Of a DNA stretch of 64,000 bases, positions 33,666 through 45,801 are shown piece after piece. Within the stretch, counting starts at the first letter, position 1, and every line of letters begins with the position of its first letter. The DNA comes from Parasponia andersonii (Eukaryota; Streptophyta; Magnoliopsida; Rosales; Cannabaceae), in contig JXTB01000140.1 in NCBI GenBank assembly GCA_002914805.1, forward strand, positions 190,736-254,735. Reading direction: 5' to 3'. The translations under genes were made by a program, and so were the position numbers. The notes beneath the pieces were generated by a model. That model had not been told where the DNA came from. It was given only the letters and a program-made list of their open reading frames with translations, and made no database searches.

Positions 33666-36188
33666 AATCCTGTCTAGTAGGTAAAATGATTAAAAGACCA
33701 TTTACTGAAAAAGGTCTTAAAGTTCAAGTATGTCTTGAGTTAGTACATACTGATGTCTGTGGGCCCTTGAATATTCAAGCACGAGGAGGATTTGAATACT
33801 TCATTACATTTACGGATGATTATTCTAGATTTGGTTATGTTTACATAATGCAACGCAAATTGGATTCTTTTGAAAAGTTCAGAGAATTCAAAGCTGAAAC
33901 TAAAAAGCAGATAGAAAGAACAAAAAGACTCTTCGATCTGATCGAGGTGGTGAATACCTTTCTGGAGAATTCTTTGAATTTCTCACAGATAATGGGATCC
34001 TATCCTAACTCACAGTACCTGGTACGCCTCAACTAAATGGTGTTGCTGAAAGAAGAAATATTACACTTTTGGATATGGTTAGGTCGATGCTCAGTTATTT
34101 ACAATTACCCGCATCTTTTTGGGTTATGCCTTAGAAATTGCTATATACCTTCTCCTAAGACTCCATTTGAACTATGAAAAAGACATAAACCTAGTTTGCA
34201 TCATATCAATATTTGGGGTTGTCCAGCATACGTGTTGAAAGGGAAAACGACTAAGTTGGAATCACGATCTGAATTGTGTCTATTTGTAGGTTACCCAAAA
34301 GGAACTAGAGGGTATTATTTCTATAGTATTGAAGAAAAGAAAGTTTTTATGAGTTCAAATGCTTCTTTCTTAGAAGAAAACTATATGAAATATTTCAAGC
34401 TCAAAAGTAAGTTAGTTCTAGAAGAATTAACCGATGATGTTATCAGCCCATCTATAGAAGATAAGATAGAAAAAGCACTTAGAAAAGCTAAATCACTTGA
34501 AACTCAACAAACATCGAATCCTCATTGTAGTGGGAGAGTTGTGAGACAATCTGAAAGATATTTTGGAATAGGAGAGTCTTGTGACCAAGAATCTGATCCT
34601 TACACCTACAATGAAGTAATGGATGATGTTGATAAAGATCTCTAGCAAAAGGAAATAGAATCTGAAATAGAGTCCATGTACTCTAATAAAGTCTGGGAAC
34701 TTGTAGATCTAACTAAAGGGATAAAACCTATTGGGTGTAAGTGGGTCTATAAGAGAAAGAGAGGAATAGACAAGAAAGTGGAGACTTTCAAGACAAGATT
34801 AGTTGCAAAGGATTATGCACAGAAAGAAGGTATCAATTATGAAGGAACCTTCTCTCCTGTAGCTATGATCAAGTCTATTCGCATACTCTTATCCATCATT
34901 GCATCTCTTGATTATGAGATATAGCAAATGGACGTCAAGACTGCATTCCTGAATAGCAATCTTGATGAATGTATCTATATGATACAACCAGAAAGATTCA
35001 TTAAAAAGGGTCAAGAAAGAAAAGTTTGTGAACTTAAGAAATCTATTTATGGACTCAAGCAAGCATCTAGATCATGGAACATAAGATTTGATGAAGCAAT
35101 CAAGTCTTATGGTTTTGAACGAAACATAGATAAACCTTGTGTCTATAAAAGAATTCAGGATAACAAAGTGATTTTTCTGATATTGTATGTTGATGATATT
35201 CTAATCATTGGGAATGATGTTGGATCATTATCATCAGTGAAAGTCTGGTTAGCACAACAGTTTGATATGAAGGACTTAGGTGAAGCTTGCTATGTTCTAG
35301 GAATACAGATTCTATGAGATAGAAAGAACAAACGCATAGTTTTATCACAAGCTTCATATGTAGACAAAATACTGGTAAGGTTTGCAATGCATAATTCTAA
35401 GAAAGGTTTAATACCCCTTTGTAAAGAAATTACTCTGTCTAATGAGAATTCTCCTAAGACAGAAAAAGAGAAGGAATAGATGAGAAATATTTCTTATGCT
35501 TCAGCAGTGAAAAGTCTCATGTATGCTATGCATTGCACAAGACCAGATATTTGATATGCTGTTGGGATTATAAGTCATTACCAATCCAATCCAGGACTTG
35601 AACATTGGGCTGCAGTCAAGTATATTCTAAAGTATCTTCGGATAACTAGAAATCATATGCTTGTATACTCTAGAGAAGATCTAACACCTGTCGGATATAC
35701 TGATTCAGATTTTTAATCTAATAAAGACTCTAGAAGATCAATCTCTTGTCCACACTTTACCCTTGGTGATGGAGCCATTATATGGAGGAGTATCAAGCAA
35801 TCTTGTGTTGCGGATTCAACCATATAAGTCGAATATTTGGCGGCTTCTGAAACCGCTAAAGAGGTGGTCTAGCTTCGTAATTTCCTTTTGGATCTTGAGG
35901 TAGTACCTAGAGCACAGCAACTTATGACACTTTACTATGATAACAGTGGAGCAGTTGCTAACTCTAGAAAGCCCAGAAGCCACAAGAGAGGAAAACACAT
36001 AGAGAGGAAATTTCATATACTTAGAGAAATTGTTCAAAGAGGAGATGTGATAGTGAGTAAGATAGCATCTGCAGAGATCCTTGCTGATCCTTTTACCAAA
36101 TCTTTGGTAACCAAAGTATTTAAGGACCACCTAGAAGGAATAAGACTACGTGCTATGTCACATTTACTTTAAAGGCCAAGTGAGAGAT

Positions 36189-37840
36189 TGTTGGAATAAT
36201 GTCCTATAAAGCAGTTTATTATTTAGATATTATAAATAATATATATTGGATTATTTAGTATCTATTTGTTATTAATAAATTCCATGTTATGAATTTCTAT
36301 TTCATTTATATCCCATTGATATACATGTGATGTATATGTTTATCTTATGAAAACATCTAAAAGATTCCAAGGCATGAAATGAGTAATAAAGAATTATTCG
36401 TATGATGAGTTCATATGTGAAAGACATTATATTCTTTATTTCATTATGTCTAAATTAAATTATTCGCATTCTGCATATTTAAGATAGAATACTTTACTAT
36501 GCCATAGAATGTAATGTTGTCTATTTAATTAATGAAGTCTCTAATTATCGAAGTGAGTCTTCGGATAGAAACACTAGAATGTTATAAGAAAGTTATAACA
36601 GCATCGAGCAGGGCCTAGTTAATTAGAATTTGAGGTTAAGTGCCGTAACTCAAATTTCTAATATTACTAATCTAGCACTATTGTAGAAATCCTTAATCCT
36701 AGTGATTAACAAACTTACTTTCATGTGTTTTATCTTTTTGAGTTACTAAAGGACTAGTTCTGATTTATGGTTCGAATTCCGGTATCTTAGAAGATAAAGT
36801 ATATGAAATGTGGAGAACGTTTTTTATGATGGATATCATGCATATGATGTCACTTTGAGTTTTTTCAAATACTTGGATAATATAAATCAGGGCCCCGGTA
36901 TTCACTATGTGAATTTGACTGTGTTGGTATAAGCAGATACAAACACCATAGTCAACTATTATCTATTAGATGAAAAATGGCAACTCAAAGGTAAATATAT
37001 ACTAGAGGGGTAATACGATACTTTCACCTTATTAGTACGGCATTGCATTGGGGGTATGTCTACAAGTATAGTATATGCTAAATGGATTAAGCTAATTAAT
37101 TGTTAATAAGCTTCACAGAAAAATAAATGACATTTAGTCCAAGAGTTTAATAGTGGGCCTACCTATAGTGGTGTTCCCTAATATTAATGGACAAGACTCA
37201 ATCATAATTTAGAGTTAATTATGATATTGGGTATATAGACTATTGGAGCTTGGGCTTTATGGATCCATCTGGTCCCCTGTCTAGCTTAAATTAAAGCCTA
37301 ATAGTTATTTGATGATCAATTGAGCCCAACAAGCCCAATAAGCCCATTAGGGTTTACTAATCTCTCTATAGTTAAGAGAAAAGTTAAATAGCATATTTAT
37401 ACAAGTGTTACATGAAACACTCCAAAAAAAAGATAATGTAACACGCATAACACAGAGAGAGAGAAAGAGCATAGAAAATCGGCCACCACTAGGGATTCAC
37501 TGTCCTTGGTGTTTCAGCCATCCCGGAGAAATCGGTTCAAGGAGATTGTCTTCTTGTTCATCTACGGATCTCTTTGTTGGGAATCAAGTAAGTGACCACC
37601 CACCGGATCAATCAAACATCTTTCGAGAATAGACAGGAAGACGAGAAGGTTATGGAGTGAATCCAGGTATTGTTCTTATCTAGATCAAGAGTTAATTTAT
37701 GTTAGATCATGATCCGAAATATTTTGTAAAAGAAAAATTTTAAACGACCAATTCCGATACATTTCTTGATTTTACAAAACTATGATATTCTTGAAAATTA
37801 TTTTATGAAAATATTTTCTGGAAATTTATTCCAGCTAACA
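36189..37840 (+). repeat. Copia 3' LTR, about 1.65 kb
   Basis: Begins TGTTGGAATAATGTCC directly after the purine-rich tract and ends CCAGCTAACA, where a Gypsy-type LTR fragment of opposite orientation starts. The body is AT-rich with a short GC-richer leader region near 37.45-37.65 kb. No second copy of this LTR was found in the window. Confidence 0.7.
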
Positions 37841-39811
37841 CCAGCATCACCATCATCCACCACGAAAATCAAATCCCAAAATGGCATACATAAGTTCACA
37901 GACAAAATAGAAAGCAGTAATTTTGATTCAATGCTAATACAAAACCCAAATAGTCCAAACACCACAATAACAAGTTTCTAGCATTACCAAGAAATGAACT
38001 ATAGTCAAGATGACCTCTTACTCCTCTTGATCACTAAAATCACACTGAACACCACATAAGGAAGAAGGTAGAGGGTGACCATAAAATGCCCAGCAGGAAA
38101 AATAATTACCTCGGTCAAAAATATTTTAGTGATGGAGAATTCCTGCATGATTAGTTTAGTCCAAAACATACATATATATATATATATAAAATCCAAATCG
38201 GAAATCCATATATATATATAAAATAGTGTAATCAAAATCATTCAATTCATATGCATATGACACAAATCAATCTATACCCGTGAGCTCTCGTCCTCTCATT
38301 TGTGGAAACCCAGGATGATGGCACTAAGTATGCCTACTAGCCTACCTGACACCTAAGCCCATACCCGGAGGGGACAACTGTGTGTCACCTACCAAACTTG
38401 GAGGGGTAACCGAATTGCCTATGTCTGTCAAATAGGGAGATAATCAGAAGTAACAAAACCCCACGAGGGTTTACAGACTCTACACCAACAGTGGGATACA
38501 CAACACCACAATATAAACCCACGATACTAACATGATGCTCATGTATGATCCTATGACACGTGCAACACAAAATTGAAGTGTGGAAATAATCATACTCGAG
38601 TTTTTCAATAAAATAAATATATTAGGTTTTTATAATAAAATGGGCAGCAAAATGACCCTATTTTTGATATACCTAAAAATAACCTGCACTCAGAAAATCC
38701 CCAGAGCAATACATTATAAATATTATACCATCACAGTCCATCATATATGTTTAAACAATTCAAAACCACATTTATTCTCATATGTAGCAGAAAATAAGTT
38801 TTATTCGAAAACAGTATAAAACGAAGGTATCTGAATCCCTACCTCATAAGAATAACAATATCACGCTATTGAATCCTCAAGGCGTCGTCGACAATCGTCC
38901 GGAGGGTCGGGAACCAATTCCAAGCGCTCGATCGTCCTCTTGCAAAAAACTAACTTCTTAGCGAAGCTTCAATTCCATAAACGGACCAATTCACTGAATT
39001 CCTAGCACCCAAAATAACTACGTTAGACATATAACTTGTCTAATTCAGGTCCAGGCCCATACTGAGCTGGCGGCATGCAAAACGAGGTGAAATCTCGACT
39101 GCTCGATCTCGATTTCTGTGCCAGTCACCAAACATAGGTAATATATATATATATATAACTTCTCCATTTTCTGATTATAATCCAAAAATAACAACAAAAT
39201 CACCATCCAACAGTCGGATTAAAAAGTCAAACTTAAATTCAAAATATCCAAAATTGGTAACTTTTGATTCGAACAGTAAGAGGTTAAGATATATATACCT
39301 TGGTAATCCTCATGACGTATGATTCCAATGAGCCCGATTAGAGGTTGAATGGACGTCGGAATCTTCGCCAGTGGCCAAAAATCCGAAATGCTCCAAACGG
39401 CTTCTCCTTCTTCTCCGACGACGACAGCAGCTCCGGCGGCCCTGAAGCTGGCCGGCGTTTGCTCATGGCAGCCTGGGGGAACTCCGCCTACCATTTAGTG
39501 GCCAGACGACGCCCAGGAGGCGAGCTGCGGCTGTGGTCTTCCTTCGGCCGAGGGAGACCTGAGAGAGAGAGAGAGAGAGAGCGAGGGAAAAGAGAGACGG
39601 AAAGTGGGAGATAATAGCCACGTGGCTTGTCTTTATGGGGCAGTGTAATTTTTAAAAAATTGCACATAAGTCTCTAAAATTTCAAATCAGTCCCCCAAAA
39701 ATTGCAATTTAGTCATTCTGCACAAAAATTTTGCAAGTCAATCCCCTCGATATTATATCCAGAAAATTGGTAAAATGTCCAAATTACCCTCATAAATTCT
39801 GGGTTTTTACA
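37841..39811 (-). repeat. Gypsy-type LTR fragment, minus orientation
   Basis: Matches 54600-56546 in order: CATCCACCACGAAAATCAAA, 'atatatatatataaaatcc', CCTAGGTTTCC-like leader, and the end GGGTTTTTACA at 39811. The first roughly 225 bases of the LTR are absent because the Copia LTR abuts it. On the right it joins ABCB intron 4 sequence directly. A (GA)n microsatellite lies at about 39561-39581. Confidence 0.75.
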
Positions 39812-39966
39812 ACATAAGCTAGCATTTATATTTTATAAAGAAATTAAAGAATCTTAACTGATACATGTCTTTAAGTTTTAACTAATCATTAATTGTCGCA
39901 TGAGGAATATATATACATATACAATAAAGAAGTCGAAGAGAAAATACAAGATTCTTACCATCCAAT
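39812..39966 (-). pseudogene. ABCB intron 4 / exon 4 donor relic
   Basis: Matches the intact gene from about 3345 to 3140 (minus strand): TAGCATTTATATTTTATAAAG, TGATACATGTC, 'caataaagaagtcgaagagaaaatacaagattcttacc' type sequence, and the last bases of exon 4 with its GT donor. The relic is cut on the left by a Gypsy-type LTR and on the right by a Copia LTR. It shows that another, minus-oriented ABCB copy once lay here; no other exon of it is visible nearby. Confidence 0.8.
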
Positions 39967-40424
39967 TGTAAGTTTTTCTAAATTATGCAAAACCCTAATA
40001 TGCAGAAAATCAATAATCCTAAATAATCTTAGAATTCATAATTTTCATAATTAGAATATAGGAAAATAGACACACTTGGATCCATTACAATTAAATTTTA
40101 AACTGGCAAAAAAATTTTATACAGAATTCTAAGTTTCTCTCCCTTAACCTTGTGTATTTAATAATTATATATTTAATGATGGATTACGTATAATTCTGAT
40201 AATGGTTGGAGAGAGGACTAGATTCTATTTAAATATTTTAGGACATATTTTTCATTAGATATGTCTGTTCATAAAGAGTTATATTGTTTTGAAGAGTTAC
40301 AACTCTTCATTGACTAATAGAAATTTAAGTACACTTAAAATTATTAAACTACTTTATTAATATTGTTAAATACAACATTAATTTATTAAAATCACATAGG
40401 TCATATATATAAATAAATCTAATA
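39967..40424 (-). repeat. 3' LTR of the minus-strand Copia fossil
   Basis: Bounded on the inside by CCTAGGACAAGTGAGAGAA (minus strand), a purine-rich tract, and on the outside by ABCB relic sequence. It starts on the plus strand with TGTAAGTTTTTC. The expected partner LTR to the right of 45006 could not be matched, so the 5' LTR is lost, diverged or replaced. Confidence 0.55.
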
Positions 40425-43400
40425 TTCTCTCACTTGTCCTAGGTGACATATTTTCTTTATGGTTTAATAAATAAACATAATACACATAACATAAATTTAA
40501 ATTCCTTATTAGTTGGTCAATAACATATATCATAGTTGAACCAAAAACTAAAGTGAGTCATGGTGGTCATATATCACAATTTCGACATAATCCCTTCCAT
40601 ATACCACAACGTTAGCTTTTAACACAATATGACTTATTAGTAAGAATATCAGTAAAAGTCTAATCACTAATGTCTATTAAAGACTATTTCTATTATTATT
40701 AATCTAAACCAATCACGTTTACAAAATAAGAAAACAAGAAATACCAGAAATATATAAATGAGCTCAGAGTGTCAAATAAATAATCATAATAAAAATATAT
40801 CAACTATTACATCCAAGACCTATTCTTTCAATATGTTCACTAAATATCTTTAGTGCTAGTCTCTTAATTAATAGATCTGCAATCATTAAGTTTGTGCTTA
40901 AATGCTCAATTGACCTTCTTTTCTGAACCTCTTCTTTAACATCAAAGTATTTTAATTCTATATGTTTAGCACCTTTAGAATACTCGTCATTTTTCGAGAA
41001 GAAGATTGGTTGCGGAATTATTATAATAAATTTTCAGTGGCCTGGCAATATTATTAACAACTTCAAATCCTAAAATCAAGTTCTACAACCATAGTCCATG
41101 AACTGTGGCTTCAAATTATGCCATAAACTCAGCTTCCATCATAGATACAATAATGATAGACTATTTTTCACTTTTCTATGACACTACTCCTCTTGCTAAA
41201 AGAAATAAGTAGCCAAAATTGGATTTTCTACTATCAAGACATCCAGCAAAGTTTGAATTCATATACCTAATCACCTTTGGATCACTTTCAAATCATCTAT
41301 ATGTGAGCATGTAGTCTTTTATTCATTGCAAAAACCTTAGCACCTTCTTGGCAGCTTTCTAATGATCTATTCCTGGATTACTTTTATACCTGCCTAGCAT
41401 TCCAATAGCAAAACTGATGTCTGGCCTGGTATATGTTTGTGCATACATTAAGCTCCCAACAATAGATGCATAAGAATTATTTTCCTTTTTGTCTACGTTC
41501 CAATTCATTCTTTGGACATTGCAGGAGACTAAATTTATCTCTCTTTTGAATTGGATCTATTCATACTGAACACTTTTCTATCTTAAATCTTTCTAAAACT
41601 TTATTAATATACATTTTCTGAGACAATCCTAACAATCCTTGTGATCTATCACGGAATATTTCAATTCCTATCACATAAGATGCATCACCTATATCTTTTA
41701 TTTTAAAGTTCTTTGAGAAAAAATTCTTAGTTTGATGTAATAAACTAAGATCATTAGCAGCAAGTAGTATATCATTAACATATAGAATCAAAAATATAAA
41801 CTTGTTCCCACTGATCTTAAGATATATACACCGATCAATAGTATTTTCCTTAAATCCAAAAAATGTTATGGTATCATTAAACTTAAGGTACCATTATTGG
41901 GAAGTCTGTTTAAGTCCATATATTGACTTTTTAAGTTTACATACCTTATGTTCCTTCCCTTCAGATGAAAATCCTTCGGGTTGATCCATATAAACTTTCT
42001 CTTTTAAATTTCTATTAAAATAACAGTTTTTACATTCATTTGATGTAACTCTAAATCAAAATAAGTTACTAATGTCATGATGATTCTGAAAGAGCCTTTC
42101 TTAGATACAAGTGCAAATGTCTCCCTATAGTCAATATCTTCTTTCTGAGTATAACTTTTGGCTACTAGTCTGGCTTTATATTGTTCAATTTTGCCATTAG
42201 AGTTGCGCTTAGTCTTAAAGACCCATTTACACCCGACTTTCTTGTAACCTTCAGGCAACTCAATGAGATCCCAAACTTGATTTTGATCTATAGATTTCAT
42301 CTCATCTTTCATAGCATCAATCTATTTAATAGACTCGATACTTTCTACGGCTTATGAAAACGAAACTAGATTATTATCAATCCCTAAGTCAATTTCTGGC
42401 TCTTGTAGATAAACTACAAAGTCATTAGGAATAGCAGACTTTCTATCTCGTTGAGATTTTCTTAATGTTATTCCCTGTGACTCATCTACTACAGGTTCAT
42501 TGATGATAGTTTCATTATGGGGAGTCGCTATATTGATTTGTTGTTCTTGAATATTGTCAAGTTATTCGACAATAGTAGGAATTCCCACTGACTTCACCAT
42601 TTTCAATAAACCTTGCATTTCTAGTTTTTACAATTCTTAGATTATGATTAGGACAATAAAATCTATACCCTTTGGATTTTTCAAGATAACCAATGAAAAA
42701 TCTACTAGTCATTTTTAAATCCAATTTCTTTTCATATGGATTATAAATTCTAACTTTCATTAGACAACCCCAAACATGTAGGTGCCTTAAACTAGATTTC
42801 CTTCATGTTCACAATTCAAAATGAGTCTTTGGAGCTACCTTACTAGGAATCCTGTTTTATATATATATGGCGTTTTTTAAAGCATGCATCCACAATGATA
42901 AGAGTAAAAAAGAATAATTAAGCATACTTCTAACTATAACTATCATTGTACGATTACGCCTTCGGCTACACCATTTTGTTCTAGCTTTCCTGGCATAGTA
43001 TATTGAGTTCATATGTCGTGCTTTTCAACAAATTTAGCAAATAGACTTAGACATTATCCCGATTTATTATATTTTCCATAATATTCACCACCTCTATCTA
43101 ATCTTAATATTTTCACCTTTTTATCTAATTGTCTCTCAACTTCTTTAATGTATACCTCAAAGGTGTCCACTACTTGAGATTTTTCATGCAATAGATAAAT
43201 ATAACTATAATGTGAAAAATCATCAATAAAAGTGATAAAATACTTTTCTCCACCAAAAAATAGAACATTAAAAGGTCTACATATATCAATGTGTATAATT
43301 TCAGGAAGCTGTGTATTTCTTGTGGCTCCTTTCTTTGTGTGTTTGGTTTGTTTTCTTTTTATACAATCAATACATATACCAAGATCAATAAAATCCAAAT

Positions 43401-43929
43401 TTGTTAGGATTCCATTCTTTACTTATCTTACTATTTTTTCGTTAGATATATGACCCAAACATTTATGCCACAAATAAGCAAAATGTTCATCAACTAAACT
43501 CCGTTTAGTTCCAACATTTGATGCACAGTCAACAATGTCTCAGTAAAAAAAATGATCAAGTTTAAGTTTATATAGACCATCACACAAGATTCCAGAACCA
43601 ATAAGGTTTTATTCTTATATAAACTAAAAGATTCACAAACAAATTTAAAAGAAAATTCCATTGTATCTAACTTAGGTAAAGAAACTAAATTGCGGGAAAA
43701 TATAGGTACATAAAGAGTTTGACACAAATCTAAATGATGCCCAGTATCTAAGATGAGACGATAAGTTCTAATGCCTTTAACTAGAGCTTTGTTTCGATTC
43801 CCCATGAAAACAAAGTGTTCATTTGGCTTTATGGTTTGGATCAAAAAGAATCCCTGCATCGTATTGGAAACATGAATAGCTGAGATTATAAGGAATTTCA
43901 GTTAAGTTTGATTTGAAACATATGAAAAT

Positions 43930-44320
43930 ATAAGGTTTACCTTTTTTTTCAAACCAAGCTTTATGTTTCAGGCAATCATTCTGATAATGTCTAACTTTCT
44001 TAAAGAAATGACACTTATCATTCTTGCGTTCCTTCTTGTGGATTTGAGAAATCTCAAAAGATTCATTTAGCTTGAGTAAACCTTGTTTCATGCCTTTTTT
44101 AAACTTCCATTTAGATTTTTTTACCTTGCTTACCTTTCTTTTCAAACCAAGCCTTATGTTTCAGGCAATTATTCTGATAATATCTAACTTTCTTGTAGAA
44201 ATAACACTTATCATTCTTGCATTTCTTCTTATGGATTTGAAAAGTCTTAGAAGATTCATTCAGCTTGTGTAATCCTTGCTTCATGCCCTTTTTAGACTTC
44301 CATTTAGATTTTTTTTCAGC
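43930..44320 (-). repeat. tandem duplication of a zinc-knuckle segment, about 190 bp x 2
   Basis: Two adjacent copies each contain, on the minus strand, a KKGMKQGL stretch, a C-x2-x-x4-H/Y-x4-C-like knuckle (KCHFFKKVRHYQNDC and KCYFYKKVRYYQNNC) and KHKAWFEKKGK. They differ at scattered positions, so the duplication is not recent. It lies in the gag part of the Copia fossil. Confidence 0.85.
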
Positions 44321-45006
44321 TTTTTGATGATTAGTAAGATTAATGGAATGAGTCTTTTGATTCTTTAGCCTTGTCTCTTCTTGTACAAGCATATTGGCCA
44401 ATTCATTAACATTCCACTTGTCCTTAATAGGGTTGTAGTTCATTTGAAAGGCCCATATTACTCAGAAGGTAAGGAGTTCAATATGAACTATACTAAAAAA
44501 TACTCATCTACATTCATTCCTAAATTCTTTAGCTTTGTTGTTATATTTATCATTTCAAGGATATGCTCATGTATAGTATGAGAACCATCATACTTCATAA
44601 TGGTTAAGGGACCCATTAATGTCCCAACAAGTGACTTATCAGTAGTTTTAGAACTTTCTTCAACAAATTTAATAAATTCCTTAGCACTATTAGATTTTGA
44701 AAGAGTAGACTTTATGTTGTTTGTTATAGTCATTCGCATAAATATTAAGCTTAATCTATTCGATCTTTCCAAAAGTTTATGGGTAATCTTTTTCTCATCA
44801 CCGCTTGTAGCTATAATAGCAGTACGTTTCTCAATTTGAAGTGCTAAGTCAAGATCCAAAATACTTAAGTAAAATTGGACTTGTTCGTACTAATTAGAAA
44901 AATTCAACCCATTAAATAAAGAGATAGATAAAGCATGCAAATCTAGTGAAACAAGAATAGATACTACAAATATGATAAAAAATTTCTAACATCAATGCTT
45001 TGATAT

Positions 45007-45801
45007 ATGAAATATAAAACATATTCAAACAAAGAAAACAATTAGTTATATATTAAAGTTATCCTTTGGAAGATACTCTAATATACCATACATAACTAAA
45101 ATGATGCTAATAATAAAATCCCTTATTTGATAATTTTATATATCCTAATTAAACATATGTTTTATCTTTGAATATATAAAATATATCAAATAAAGTATAT
45201 CAATCGTCACATTATATTTATTACTTATAAAAATAAGTGATCTACTTTTGGGTGATCCTAAAATATTTTATAAATAATAAATTTTAATAATTTACTCAAT
45301 GACAATAAGTCTAAAATTTAGACATTTATTTATAAGTATCTAAATATGAGTGTTAAAAAAAATTATTCTATTTTATGACCATGTAATATTCTAATTTGGC
45401 TATTTTGGTCACTAACAAACAAACATAATATGGAATTCAAACTAAATAATAATTTTTTATATAATCATAATTTTTACTAATATAATTAATCCTATAATAA
45501 GGTAAATGGAAATTGTAGACAAATCTACAATCTGTTAAAAAATTAATGGTACGAAAATCAAGTAAACAGATATTATTTAAACGAAAAAAAAAATTAAAAA
45601 ACATTATAAATTGCAAACATATATATCCGAATTTGATAATTCATAGATATTTATATATAACTATTAAGTAATATTGTATTCATTATCTCTTATGGCATTT
45701 GTCTTTCATTCAAAATATATATATATATCATTCTTCAAAACTCACTTATATATATACATAATAATCAATAATTCATATCCATTAGAATTTAATAAACCAT
45801 G
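45007..45801. other. AT-rich block, no gene seen
   Basis: Lies just upstream (in element terms) of the primer-site-like sequence of the Copia fossil, so it may be its diverged 5' LTR, but it does not match 39967-40424. It contains no coding sequence and ends sharply at the GC-rich element. Confidence 0.4.

Larger units (their letters stand above)
33081..37840 (+). mobile_element. Ty1/Copia fossil with 3' LTR
   Basis: Parts: gag (UBN2-like) with YFNELEILGAEIDYDTQIDM and DYTLTGLMKDLQ at about 33.1-33.4 kb; a 274-base N gap (33392-33665) hiding the zinc knuckle, protease and start of integrase; integrase with LVHTDVCGPLNIQARGG at about 33.75 kb; reverse transcriptase with YDVKTAFLN-like and LYVDDILIIGND motifs at about 34.7-35.3 kb; RNase H to about 36.17 kb; purine tract CCAAGTGAGAGATTG; 3' LTR 36189-37840. 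No 5' LTR is visible. About ten interruptions; moderately old. Confidence 0.86.
39967..45006 (-). mobile_element. Ty1/Copia fossil, minus orientation
   Basis: Read right to left: a primer-site-like ATATCAAAGCATTG (about 45002-44989); gag with SKTTDKSLVGTLMG at about 44.9-44.4 kb; a duplicated zinc-knuckle segment at about 44.32-43.93 kb; protease-like and pre-integrase sequence at about 43.9-43.5 kb; integrase with IHIDICRPFN and FITFIDDFSHYSYIY at about 43.4-43.0 kb; reverse transcriptase with VGCKWVFKTKRNSNGKIEQY and MILYVNDILLAAND at about 42.3-41.6 kb; RNase H remnants to about 40.9 kb; purine tract at about 40.43 kb; LTR at 39967-40424. More than ten interruptions; old. Confidence 0.82.

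Noticed and set aside
39219-39614. Pair of opposite open frames with a (GA)n tail
   Set aside because: Part of the minus-oriented LTR; the same leader region occurs in the other LTR copies without the frame.
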